A stretch of DNA of 64,000 nucleotides from Bathynomus jamesi (taxonomy: Eukaryota > Arthropoda > Malacostraca > Isopoda > Cirolanidae): contig JAJOZX010001574.1 in the NCBI GenBank assembly GCA_023014485.1, positions 626,001-690,000 of the forward strand, written 5' to 3'. Under the pieces are notes generated by a model. It had not been told where the DNA came from. It was given only the letters and a program-made list of their open reading frames with translations, and made no database searches. The first letter of the stretch is position 1. Each line of letters begins with the position of its first letter. Position numbers and translations under genes: made by a program. This document shows, in pieces, positions 22,100 through 36,100 of the stretch.

Positions 22100-25000
22100 G
22101 TTGTTCTTATTTTGCGACTTCTTTTTAATTGTTATCTGCACCCCTGGATATTGTGTGAATAACCATAAAAACAAATCTTGTGAAGTTTGAGAGCAATCGG
22201 ATAATTTTTAAAACCTCCCTCCACGGGCATTTTTGTATTCTCTCCCCTGTGAACTCAATGAACTTTTGGGTTGCTTCTTCGATTGCTCCACCTCCTAATG
22301 CGTTCGGTTTTAGTAAATACTGTAATATTACGCAGTAACTCAGTTATTGCCATCCTAGCGTCGGAGTCGGTTGTGCAGATATTTTATTTTCGTCTTGCCT
22401 TATAGGCCTAGAAGCCAAGCCTCCAAGGCAGGGCCGTAACTAGGGTTTAGAAATTAGTGAGGTCCAGATTTTTTTCGAGCGCGGCGGGACGAGCAAAATT
22501 CAGACCAAAATGACATCTACAAACACAACCCAAGCTATACACTAAACACAAAACACAAAACGCTCGACGCTCCCTCTTTTCAAAAGAAAAGTGGTAATAT
22601 GCGTTTCATACACGGAGAACGGTTCAGTCTCTTTTTTTTTTTAGGAAATAATTACCGAGGTCCGGACCTCGGTGACCTCATAGGTAGTTACGGCCATGCT
22701 CCAAGGTATTGATTTATCAAATAAATTGTGGAAAAGTAAACTTGTAGATGACAATGTTAGCTTGCTAGCGAGGGAATCATATTTTAATTTTATATCATTT
22801 CATTTTAATTCATTATTTAAATCTATATCATTAATTTATATTAATCGTTATATTTCATGTTATAAGGTGTCTATTTTTCTAATAAGTTTTAATATTTTTC
22901 CCTTCACAGACTTAAAATCATGTCGTCGACTGCAACTGTTAAGCGTACGACTCGGAAGTCAACCAAGGTATTTCTGGTAGGCCACCCATCTGAGTCTCTG
23001 ACCGGCTCAACGCTGCCGTCGAAAGCAGAGGTCCTGCGCCGCTTCTTCTATGTGCACATCATCGGCAAACAGACAATACGGAAGCCGGCTGATATCGTCA
23101 TCAACAAAGTCCGCGAGTTTTGGGAAATCGCCCGGATCCGGACCTCCGTTCAGCATCGTTGCGCCCAGAAGTTCATCAAGTTGCACGAGGAGTGGAAAAA
23201 CCTGATGCGCAAGAAAACGCAGGCGACCACGCCGTTCCTCGTGAACAAGCGGAACGCCTGGACGCGTGGTCTCAACAATCTATTCGACATCGCCCACGGG
23301 AACGCGCTGAAGATGCTCGTCATTCAGGAGGACAAGGCGTTTCTCCTGGCCCAGCGCGAGTACGGTCGGCGTGGGGGCGATGCTCGGTTTCGACCGTCTC
23401 CTCGCCGAACGTGAGGCGCGACAGGCGCATCGCATCGCAGAGGATCGCGCGCGCCAGGAGAAGGAGGCAGAACGGAAGCGCGCTGAGGTGGAAGTGACCA
23501 AACTCAAACTGGACTCCAGCTCCAGCGAGGGCAGCCCACGGCGCCCTCGACAAAGCAACGACGCCCACGCCCAGCCGTCGACATCCAGCGCCGCCAGCCC
23601 GCGCCAAAACGCGGCGGGCGACAGCAGGTCATCACACCGAAGGTGACCGCCGCACTCGACCGCGCGCGCATCACAGACAACAAGGCGGTGCACGTCGTGG
23701 CGGCGATTGTCGAGAGTCTTGGCCACAATGTTGCAGAACTCACCGTCATCCGGTCGTCGTTCTACCACTCGTGCATCAAGCACCGCAAGGAAGCCGCCGC
23801 CGTCATCAAACGGGCATTTGCGCCCGACACCCCGCTCATCGTACACTGGGACGGGAAGCTGGTGGCCGACGTGACGGGAGGTGCGGACAACGTCGAACGG
23901 CTGCCCGTCCTTGTCTCTGGCGAAGGAGTCGCCAAGCTCCTCGCTGTCCCAAACCTCACCACCGGCAATGGTCAAGCAATGGCGGACGCTGTCGGCGAGG
24001 CGCTGGAGGACTGGGGCATCGGAAACCGCGTCGCCGGCCTGAACTTCGATACGACGGCGTCGCTATGATGCAGGACTACAACCTGGCAGTGACAAAGGAC
24101 GAGGACCAGCGTCAGTTCTTCCTCCAGGTCGTCGAGGCGCACCGCCAGCGCTACCCTGACGTCCGCAAGTCCATCGTGACTTCTGCATACTAGGCAACAA
24201 TGAGTGGGAGATGGGCGCCCATGAGACCCCCCGATTGAGGGGGCTAATACTTGAGTAGAGGGAGACCTAGTATACAATTCAACTACAAAGTACTGACATG
24301 CCGAAGATATCAGTTCCATCCAACGGCATTCCGCAACGACAATTTAAAAAAAACGTACAACACTATCCTATGATTCACCCGGGGAGAATACAAAAGTACC
24401 CGGGGGAAGTAAAAATTATGCGATCGCTCTCAAACTTTAGAGGATCAGTTTTTTTAGCTATTCTCACAATATCCCAGGGTGCATCCATAAAAATCGCCAA
24501 ATTTTAAATTTAAGCCCAAATAAGAACAACCCTAGTATATATACTGTATATATGATACATGAGCCAATGAAGGTTTGAATACTGGTGGTCTATATATGTA
24601 TGAATTACAAATGATTTAAACTAGTGAGTTGTTATCATTAACTGAGATGTAACTTAAGAAAGAGTCATTACATCTTACCAATTTTAAACTCTTTTTGGTT
24701 TAATAATAATTATTGGTTTTGTTTAACCTCCTTCGCAACATCTAAGGTCATATGACAGAGGGGGGGGATCTTTTCGGTTTGACGGCCTGTAATATTTTTT
24801 AACATTACTTGTTTTTTATTGTCCAGTTTTAATCGAGGATTTCAAAAATAGCATTCATGTTTTAGAGAAACAAATAGTGAGGCAGTTATATGCAATTTAA
24901 CAAATTTAAAATAAATATTTTTAAACTGTATTGGGATCTTTTTGGTTTGACGGCCGGCGGAAAAAAAACGAGTCATGGATACGGGACCGTCAAATTCTAG

Positions 25001-26331
25001 ACTCTACCAACTGGTTAGGTTAACTGAATGCCCAGTTAGGTTAACAGAATGCCCAGTTACGTCAACTGTACGCCCTTGACGATTGGTTAGGTTAAGTCAT
25101 GATATTTTCGTTAGTTTACTGTCAAAACAAACGAAAATATCACGACTTAACCTAACCAATCGTCATGAGCGTACAGTTGACCTAAAACTTCAGGGATTTT
25201 GGAATCTTGAAGCGTATATGATATTCTCTAAACTAAAATGTATGACTGCCTCACTATTTGTTTCTCTAAAACATGAATGTTATTTTGAAATCCTCGATTA
25301 AGACTGGACAATAAAAAACAAGTAATGTTAAAAAATATTACAGGCCGTCAAACCGAAAAGATCCCGGGGGACCTACAGCTCTACGTGGGATCCGAACCAC
25401 GGGTCGCTACATACTCTGGACGCAGCGGACGGTCTCCCATCCAACTACTACCCAGACTCAATGTCGTTTAACTTCGCTGATCAACGGGAAGCGATGTCTT
25501 TTTGGTTTCACTTTGAGCGAAGGATCAAGAGTATCGTCTCCAACCGAGAAAAACTAATGCTCTGTAGAGTCAAAGAAATTACCGACAACAGACTCTTCGC
25601 TGTTGCACTCAAACTTGAGAACCGGTAAAGAAAATGCCTGCATTTAAATCCAGTTCTTTTGACTTGCGCAGATCACTCAATCAATTCTCACCTAACCAAT
25701 GCTCTTCTCCTGGTAGTCCGAAACCATTTTTGTAATCGGTCCAATTCCGTGTGAAGTTAATTGGTTTTGACATATTGACGCGGGAAAGGAAAACTGTCCA
25801 TCCGCCTCCGTCTGTTTCCATGTCACAATATACTTCCACAGGACGGTTGCATTGACATCTGGAAAGAAGTGTAACTCGTTATATCCGTGTCACTGTTACA
25901 CTCTCAACGATACTTTTGAATTAGTGATTTATATAAGCCTATTTGAATTATAATACATAATTTGAGACGGGACGTGTTTATGAATTTAAAAGAACCACAG
26001 GCAGGAAGTCATGTATATGTCATGATTTTAAATAAAAATAATTTTAAATAAGTCATGTGTTGTGAAGGCAAATTTGTGTGCCTAAATCTCTTACTAAAAT
26101 AGGAACAAAATTTTTAATTTTAAGATTTTGTGTTTAAACCTCTAAAACAAAGTAGGGAGCAAGTGTAGTTTACGTCCCCCTGACGCAAAAGGGGACGCAA
26201 ACTACACTAGGTCAAAGTCGGGGAACGTAAACTACACTAGGATCTTTAGGAGACATTTTGTAAATGAATCCATCAAATAAAACGTTAAAACTAACGAAAT
26301 TATTACAACTTAACCTAACCAATCGTCAACT

Positions 26332-26426
<95 letters not shown>

Positions 26427-29400
26427 CCGTGTATGGAACAAGAAACTCTTCTGGGAAAATTAAATCCACTGTAGTCCGAATAAGTAATGGTAAATGACAA
26501 ACACTATAGGTTTTTCTTTTTTATGATGTTAGCCCGACGTAGGCAAAGGGTCACTCGCACTCAAAAATATAGCTTCCCTCACCAGCTATCTGCAAAGCAG
26601 ATAGGATGCAGCTTTGGGACAGGATCTAGGGGTTTCAGCTACACTTAGCCTACTATATCCAGAACCTCAATATAAGCAAATGACTCATTGCATTCGCGTC
26701 GGATTGAATACATCAAAGAAAAATGGGTAACTTTTGTATTTTTAGCCAAAAAACAAAACTTAAACCTCAACTGGCAAAATTGAGCGTCCACTTTTCAAGG
26801 CACATAACATGTCCATGTCATGATGGGATTGAACTCAGAATGGTTCCCTGAGGAACGGACATGTTATGTGCCTTGGAAAGTGGACGCTCAATTTTGCCAG
26901 TTGAGGTTTAAGTTTTTTTTTTGGCTAAAAACAATAGTTACTCATTTTTCTTTGATGTATTCAATCCGACGCGGATGCAACGAGTCTTTTGTTTATACTG
27001 AGGTTCTGGATATAGTAGGCCAGATGTAGTTGTAATCCCTAGATCCTGTCCCAAAGCTGGATCCTATTTGCTTTGCAGATAGAAGTCGTAATATTTTCGT
27101 TAGCTTTAACATTTTATTTGATTAGTTATACGCAGACAAAGTTGGGGAACGTAAACTACACTAGGATAATGTAGGGGAACGTAAACTACACTAGGCATCA
27201 CAGGGGGACGTAAGCTACACTTGCTCCCAAAGTAGTTTAGATTATTGTTATTGAAGAATAATCAATAGGTTTCTTGCTGCAGAGTTAAAAAAATAAAAAT
27301 GTTTCACATTGCTTAAAACTCGTTTGGTTTTAATTTTTGTCTTCTCACGGTAATTGTATCACCCATGTCAGCCTTGAGGTAGAGGTTTATGGTAGGGTCT
27401 CGAGAATAGCCTTTCGGTTCGAAGAGAAGGGAAAACAAATTGACCTGGTTCACGTAAGATGGTTTGTTTTCTTTTGGTTTAGTGGTTAAACTTTTGGAAA
27501 CTGACTTCGAACCCACTTGTTAAATTGGACCATAAAGTTGGTAATAAATTTGAGAAACAAGTGGCTTCGAAGAAAGGACTTTATTTTAAGTTAATTTTTA
27601 AGGAAAAGGAGGAACTTTCCTTTGAAGGGAATGTCAATGACCAATCAAAGGACAATGATTCTTGTAATACCCAGTGAGGAAAAAGGGAAACTCCTTCTTC
27701 CCTTATGTATGGATGGAAGCTTTCGTAGGGATGACCTTATGTAACGAAAATGTTTTTGATAGGTCATTCAGAGGACTGTAAGGCGGAGTCCTTGTAATTT
27801 TAAGGTGTAACTTAGATTTTTAAGTTAGTTGTAGTTCCTTTCTCAAAAGTTAAAGTCGCTTGTAAAAATAAATTTTTAAACTCTGTGCACGATTAAAAAT
27901 TTCTAAGTTGAGTTAAAAACTGTTTCTGGTTGTACGAAAATCTGATTTGCTTTAGTTTTACCCGAACGTTGTTGTAAGTGCGTTAATGTTAGCCGACAGA
28001 AAAAGAACTTTGTGAAATTTCCTTAATTTAATTTTTGTTCACATTACATGTTAAACTCGTAAGTTTGCGAAATATTATGTTTCCTCTAGTCAGGGGGCTT
28101 AATCCAAAAAATCACCCCGATTGTTCCCTTTGTTCCAAAAGTACCATTTTTTTTACCAGGGGTAGATATGACCATACGCATTCATTTTTTTTGCGAGAGC
28201 CAACATGGGCTCTCCCTGTGGCGGCCATTATGGACGAATCCAAGATGGCCGCCATCTGGTCTGACATTGGGCGATAAAATAACAACCAATCATAGTAGAA
28301 CAGCAAATAATGACACTTTTTGTATGTTTTTGAGTATAGAGAATCCAGTTCTGATATTTGTTTTTTAATTCAAGATATACGTCAGGTCGTATATATGCAC
28401 ATTTGATATTATTTTATAAGAAATGTACTTTTTGTATGTTTTTGAGTATAGAGAATCCAGTTCTGATATTTGTTTTTTAATTCAAGATATACGTCAGGTC
28501 GTATATATGCACATTTGATATTATTTTATAAGAAATGTACATTTTATGTAAACTGAATCATGATACATAATTATTGCACTTAGATTTGTGGCCAAGCCCT
28601 TCATGAGGAGTATGTAAAGACTAGGCTGGACAAAGGGACAGTTCCTATATCAAACACTATAAAGAAAAACAATGTGTACACATTCAGCAATCGGCCAGAC
28701 CCACCCAAGAAGAGTAGCAAAGTGGGGGTACAGAAGCAAAACACAGTGCTCATTACTCAGCTATTTCTGTCTCTACAATCACGTCCAGATGCGGATATGA
28801 CAGAATTTTTCACATACGAGAATCAGCGAGAGCCCCCTTCACTCTCAGATCGAGGTTCACTCAGAGCTGGAAATAAATCAGACATTCTTGCATGTGTCAA
28901 TGCACCAACTGGATCTGCCAATCCTGCTAAACAAGTGACAGTTCAGTTGTATGACATGGCCGCCATCGTCCACATTGTGCGTCCAAGTAGAGCATCAACA
29001 TTGCTGAATATGTATCTCTACACATCATACCTTTCATTAAAGCACAGATGACTGACACAGTTGAGCGCGTCGATGCCGTGTGGGATACCTATCCTGAAGA
29101 CAGTCTGAAATCACTTGCACAGCAGCGGCGTGGTTCAGGAGCACGTACTCGACTTGATCCAGATAGTGATGGTACCACACCCATTCCCAAACGAGACTGG
29201 CAGTCATATTTGAAAAATGTGGAAAACAAGAAGGAACTGTTCGTCTTTATCAGTAAACAGCTGATCAAGATTGACATGGGTGGAAAACTCCTCCTCAGCA
29301 CTGAATTAGAAACTGTGCTCTCCGATAAAGCATTTGATATATCAGGGCTCCAACCATGCAACCACACAGAGGCAGATACGCAGATCATTCTGCATCTTGC

Positions 29401-32400
29401 TCACGCATCATCTCAGGGTCACAAGAAAGCATTCATCCGCACTGTTGACAGTAACATAGTCGTTCTTGCCATTGCTTTCTTTCAACAGCTTGACCTAACA
29501 GAACTCTGGATTGGTTTTGGTAGTGGCAAATATTACCGAGACATCCCAGTGCACAGCATTCAATCACAGCTTGGTCCATCAAAGTCGCTGGCTCTACCTC
29601 TGTTCCATGCACTAACAGGCTGCGACACTACGTCTCAGTTTCTTGGATGTGGGAAGAAGACAGCATGGACTGCATGGAATAACACACCAAACTTAACTGA
29701 AACCATGATCAAATTGACTGAAGACCCCGAGTCCTTCAGTCTAGTATCTCCTGAAATGACACACATTGAGAGGTTTGTTGTGCTCATGTACAGTAAAACA
29801 TGTGGACAAGCATCTGTAAACGTAGCCAGGCACCATCTGTTTTCTAGTGGCAGTCGTTCATTGGACAGCATACCACCTACCCAAGCTGCCCTCTTCCAGC
29901 ATATCAAGAGGTCATTGTTGCAGGCAAGTTTTGTGTGGAAGCAGTCAACCACATGCCATCAGACACTCCCTGCTTTTGATAAATGGGGATGGGAATATGA
30001 CAAGCGCAGCAACCAATGGCTCCCTTTCTGGACAACTCTCGCTGATGCCAGTAAGGCATGTGCTCTTCTCCTTCATTGCGGATGCACTAAGCCTGCAGAG
30101 GAATTGCAAATGCAGTAGTGCTGGAATTTGATGTACGACACTCTGCAAGTGTGATGGTGGCTGCCTGAACAATGACGACTATTAATCAGTGAACAGCCAT
30201 CTATTGGATAGACATTATCATGAGATGCAGTACTGTGAGTAAAAGGAATAAAGAAGATTGTACTTGCGTATATACTAAAGTTTAATAGCAAAAGATGTTG
30301 ATGCTGACTCTTATTTTTTATCAAGTTAACTATGTAACCTGTACTAGTATTGGTACTCAAGTGGATGTCATTTGGACAGCGGCCATTTTGATTTGGCCAA
30401 TATGGCCGCCACAGTGGGAGCCCAGCTTGGCTCCGCAAACATTCAAATTAGTATGGTCATAGCTACCTGTGGTCAAAAAATGGCACTTTTGGAATGATTT
30501 GAACAATTATATGATTAAGCCCCCTGACTACTCAGGAGAGAGTAAATATCTTGTGGTGATCTTGTTTCCCGAGGAAACCGGGGAAGTTAGTGCATGACAG
30601 TAGTATGGGCGCGTTTGGGGAGACAGACATGGATCAATTTGAAAATTCCTACCCTCACCGTCCTTCATGAGGATCCTTCACCGTCCTTCATGGCAGTCTC
30701 TCCTTTATAAGGTGTCTTTCATGGTCTTTAAAAAAAAAATTCATCCTCGCCTTCCTCCTTAAAAAAAAAAAATTCATCCTCGCCTTCCTCCTTGGAAAAA
30801 AAAAAGATTCATCCTCGCCTCCTTTCACGAGAAAAAAAAATCCTCCTGCGGGATCCTATCATGGTCGTTCATGACGCAAAAACAAACAAAATCAGACAAA
30901 AGCATGCAAAAACACAAACATTCGAGTACTTCTTACGCAGCGTTCCGGCACGTTCCGCCGTGTTCGTGAACCCGTTAGTTTTATCTTTCTGGAAGTGTTC
31001 GTGCACAAGATCCATTTCTGGAGCACTTGGATTCTGCTGATATATATACTAGTAAATGTAACCAACGTATATATTTTGTATAGAAGAACTGTAATATAAG
31101 GCAAAGAGCAAAGATTTCTTTAATGTTATCCGTGATCTCATCGTTTCGGATTAATATATTAATAACGATACCACACAAATAAAATTAGAATAAATACAGT
31201 TAATTAATAGAAAACTTGTACCCATTTTTCAACAGAATGTACACCATTTATCTGCTGCAAGTAAGAAGTTAGGCGTAAGAGGAAACTGTATTATTATTAT
31301 TATTATTATTAGTGGTAGTAGTAGTAGTAGTAGTAGTAGTGGCAGTAGTAACAGTAGTTTAAAACTTATCTTCATTTCTACATGTCTGTCTAGGTAAGCA
31401 TTCACCACATAGATGTTGGTATGTGAAACAACGAAATGTACCTAAAGGTTGTCTGATGCATGAGTGTGCAAACATGATTACTCTTTAATAAACACCAAGG
31501 TAGCTCGTACAACGTGTACAAGTCTGCTAATATTAATCAACAACGATATTGCCATCATTACGACTAAATTACACTAAAGCAATCAGTGTATCAAATGAAA
31601 ATTTTCACTTAAAACATATTAACTATCATCCAATAACCTCATTTCTTATATCTACCTGACCATCGATAAACAGTTAGATAGGTAAGCACTCAGACGTTAT
31701 AGCTATTTAGGGCATGATTCTGATTATATCAGTTAATCATTGTTTCGAATTTAATTATTAATTAATCAAAATATATTTTCAGAAAATGATGGAAATGATT
31801 AATTTTCCTCATAATTTCAGCATCATTCTACCTTAAATTTTGTAATGTATCATTTGAATTTGGCACCTTTTTGCATGTATCATATAAATTGTCTATTCCG
31901 TCCAGGTCTGATTTCTTGAACTATAAAACAAACTAAATGTTTGAGTAAAATGTTTTCTTCGGTCTTATCGCGCGCATCAGAAAAAATAAAGCTATTTCCT
32001 ACTCTTACTGTTTTTATTCATATTTAATCAGTTAATCATTGATTAATTAGAAAATTTAATTATTCATCACTTTTTTCCTAAAAATTATTATTTTTCCATG
32101 CCCTACCATAGATACAAACAAATTGGAATGCTGATTCGTTAAAAATTCAGATTTCAGAAATGAAAAATCTGATCATCATTGTGAGGTCTGAGAGTTCAGA
32201 ATTCTGTGAACCTACATTATTTATATATATAATTAGACCTGAAGATGATTAACTTTAATTGGCAGCTCTTTATCTTTCACATAAGTATTACTTGAGGTTA
32301 AATTTCTGGTTATGGAGGAACGAACACACTACAAATTTATCTTTCCTCGTCTTTGTCTCTCATCTTGTACTTTTCTTTCCTTCTGGAAGTTCACGTTTAT

Positions 32401-33065
32401 TCAGCCTATCTCAAAGAAGGAGCCGCTCTCAACCCTCCAACGAATGACCAATTGCTTTGGTTTCTTGCCCTTCCAAATTTTTAATCTATCATTAACAGGA
32501 AGATTTTTAAACATCTCTCTTCACACAATCCTCTTCCAGATCGTCAGTACGGGTTCCACAAGGGACACACTACTGGTGATCTTCTTGCATATCTCTGACT
32601 GTTGGTCATCCTCCTTTCGGGGAAACTTTCGCTATTGCGTTAGACATATCAATAACTATCGATAGATTCTACCACAAATCTTTAATTGTCAAAATGTCCC
32701 TCCCACGGTATCGAACCTACTATCTGTACACTCATCCTTAATCTCCTTTCTGGACGAACTATAGCTGCAGTTGTAGTTGGTTAATGTTCTTCTCCTAAAG
32801 CTATTAACAGAGGTGTTTCTCAGAGTTCTGACCGCTCAACCACTCTCTTACTTTTATTTATTATTGATTTTTTAACTCATACTTCCCGACCTATACGTTC
32901 CTACATTACAAAAGCCATCCTCTAATAAAAAAGTTTACGAAAAAAAAGTATTTATATATTTCTACCAAAGTGGAAGGCTTGCCAGTTCAAACTGATTCAC
33001 TTCCTTCAACAAAACTTATTAAGCCCTTTTACCAAACCTGTTAACATATATATTATATATATATA

Positions 33066-33116
<51 letters not shown>

Positions 33117-36100
33117 ATATATTATATATATATATATCGCAATTATCAATTTTTCAAATCTGAGCTAAAAGAAACAAATCAACCTTAATGTATACAAAGT
33201 TAATATTTTTATTTTTCCCTCTAAATTAAAGGCTTTTCGCAATTCAGATGATAACACTAGGCAACAAAGATTTTGTTACAGAAGACAAATAGGTGCTCCT
33301 AGCTAATTTCGGTATGCTGATTTCAAATCTATAATTAGATTTTTTCTATCACGTCTAGATTTTGTGTAAATGCAAATCACTTTTAGTAAAATTTTCTACC
33401 ACGTCCAGATTTTGGTTTTAATCGGCTTAATGCCAGTAATATGAAACTTGCTTTTCAAGGTTAAAGCAATTTTTTTTGCCAACTATATACAAATTCGAAC
33501 AATTTTGATAATAAAATTTAGCCCGAGTTGGCAACACTGAGTCAAGAGCATAGTAACGGGCAACGGCCCAACGGTCAGTCGCTACGTGACAGTCAAGCAG
33601 AACGGTTGTTGAAGCTCTCTGCTGATGAGCAAGTGACAGGTTGTGGTGACTTGTGTATTTTTATAGCATTTGTTTTGTACTACGGTGTGTATTTCTTTTT
33701 TTTGCACATCGTAATAATTACTTTCTACGTTTTTCAGATATTGTATGGTAATTCAAAATGGCATCAAATAGACGTGCTTGTGTAAATCACCCAGACACTT
33801 CTGCTTTGTCTGTGGACAATATACACCTAAGCCACAACGTAGAAACATAACAACAAAGATTAAACTTGCCTAAAGTGTTATTTTGACTGTAAGTTAGGAG
33901 ACCACAGAGGGACTGGGCACCACATATTTGCTGTGCACAGTGCAATGCAATGTTAATAGCTTGGATGAATGGTAAAAGAAAAGCTATGCCGTTCTCAGTC
34001 CCCATGGTTTGGCGTGAGCCGAAAATCACTTCAATGATTGTTATTTTTGTTTGACAAAGATTGCTGGTTTCACAAAGAAAACAAATCAAAGATCACGTAC
34101 CCAAACTGCGAATCAGCAATGAAACCAGTTACCACATGAAACAAATCCACCACCAGTTCCACCAGCAACGATAACAGACAGCAGTTCATCTGAAGATTCT
34201 GCTAGTGATATAGAAACAGGGAAAGATGGCATATATGTTCCAGATGCAAATATTTCCCCACATTTGTTAAGTCAAGCGGAGTTAAATGACTTAGTGCGCG
34301 ATTTGGAATTACCAAAAGAAAAGGCAGAGTTGCTTGGTTCAAGACTTCAAGAATTTAATCTTCTCCAACCAAACACCAAAGTTTCCCATTTCCGCCATCG
34401 CCATTTGCAGTTTTCATCATTTTACTTACAGGAAGAAAACGTTTGTTTCTGCCACGATATCAGTGGTCTGATGCAAGGGATTGGCTGTCGCTATGATCCA
34501 AAAGAATGGAGACTGTTCATTGACTCTAGTAAAGCTAGCCTTAAAGCTGTATTACTGCACAACGGCAATGAAAAACCTTCAATACCTGTAGCACATGCCA
34601 CTGGCCTTAATGAGACTTATGAATCGATGAAACTGCTGCTAAGACTCATCAATATAAGGACCACACATGGAATATTTGTGGCGACCTTAAAGTTGTATCA
34701 TTACTTCTTGGGTTACAGTTGGGCTACACAAAGCATATGTGCTTTTTGTGTCTATGGAACAGCAGAGATGACAAGAACCACTACAAAAAACATGATTGGC
34801 CATCTAGAACTGAACATGTTGTTGGTAAATACAATGTGAAACACCAGCACTTATTGACCCTCAGAAAGTACATCTTCCACCACTTCACATTAACTTGGCC
34901 TTATGAAAAATTTCGTGAAGGGTATGGATCATCAAGGTAGTGGTTTCCAATATTTAAGGATAAATTCAAAGGAATATTGACAGATGCTAAGCTAGAAGCT
35001 GGAGTTTTCACTGGACCACAGATCCGCAGTGTCATCCACGACTCATCGTTCCATCTAACCTAAATGAGAATGAACTAGGAGCATGGACATCTTTCGTTGA
35101 AGTTGTCAAAAATTTTCTTGGAAACCACAAAGCTGAAAACCACCGTAAACTCGTAGAAAACATGCTTAAATCTTATGAAAAATGGGATGCAGAATGTCTT
35201 TGAAAATTCATTTTTTACATTCTCATCTTGACTTCTTCCCGGCCAACCTTGGGGCTGTAAGTGACGAGCATGGTGAGCGCTTCCACCAACAGATCTCAGT
35301 TATGGAAAACATACAAGGTAATTTCAACCCAAATATGATGGGAGATTATTTTTGGTTCCTGCAGAAGGAGAGCTCGTCATCCTACAAGCGACAAAGGAAG
35401 AGGACACACCAAAGTTTCACTTAAGAACAGGAATTTGCCTTTCAGTAGTAACAACAAAATACTAACGCGCTTTGGTGGATGGTTGGGCGCAGGGGTGGTA
35501 ACTCCGCCAGCGGAATTCCGCTGTCTGTCTTAAGCCAGAATAAAGGAGGAAAGACATCCCTGTTCACTAATTATTTAAGTATGCTTAACATAAAACGTGG
35601 CACGGAAAGTAGCTTAGACGGTTTTCGTAATAGAAGCGGGTGAGAAAAAAAATGAAAAATAGGGGTTTTCGGTTACACAAAATCTGGACGTGATAGAGAA
35701 ATTTTGATATCAGATCTGAAATCAGCATCACCGCTTTAGTAGGAATCAGTAGTTCACGTGTCTGTAACAAAAAAAAAGTTGAAATTTGTTGCCTAGTGTA
35801 ATTTATGTTGTCTTTACATTTTTCTCAGTCGCTTCGTCGGCTTAACATTATCAAATGTTCTAGTATTCTATCATTACAGGCTTTTACAATCAAGAGTACA
35901 AAACAACTCTAATAAACACACACAAAATGATAGCAGCCACCCTTAGTGAAATCATACATTACGGATGACATAACAAGTGCGCGCCTAATCATACCTGTAC
36001 TGATTCATGTCAGCTACACATTCAGCTGTAGACCCATCGACCAAACATTCCTATTACACAGTGTAACACTGATTCTGTTTATATAGAATTTTTTGTTTTT

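Larger units (their letters stand above)
22097..24533 (+). mobile_element. DNA transposon, GC-rich coding part, internally deleted
   Basis: Terminal inverted repeats AGGGTTGTTCTTATTT and AAATAAGAACAACCCT, with further inverted similarity inside (GATATTGTG, GTTTGAGAGC and TTTTGTATTCTC in both ends). It encodes a transposase related to that of 53339-56706. A hAT MITE is nested at 22429-22698. The target duplication cannot be read because it sits in (TA)n. Confidence 0.8.
28087..30530 (+). mobile_element. DNA transposon coding for a widespread unnamed protein
   Basis: Terminal inverted repeats TAGTCAGGGGGCTTAATC and GATTAAGCCCCCTGACTA, flanked by CTC on both sides (28084-28086 and 30531-30533), a 3-bp target duplication. 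Subterminal regions also mirror each other (ATGGCCGCC, GGAGCC, TATGACCATA near both ends). The interior encodes one protein in two frames. A 112-bp tandem duplication lies upstream of it. Confidence 0.8.

Noticed and set aside
23280..23975. 231-codon minus-strand frame
   Set aside because: A shadow of the GC-rich transposase on the opposite strand; long only because of high GC.
26264..26500. Tyr-Ile / Cys-Val repeat proteins
   Set aside because: Translation of CA and TA runs inside a palindromic element.
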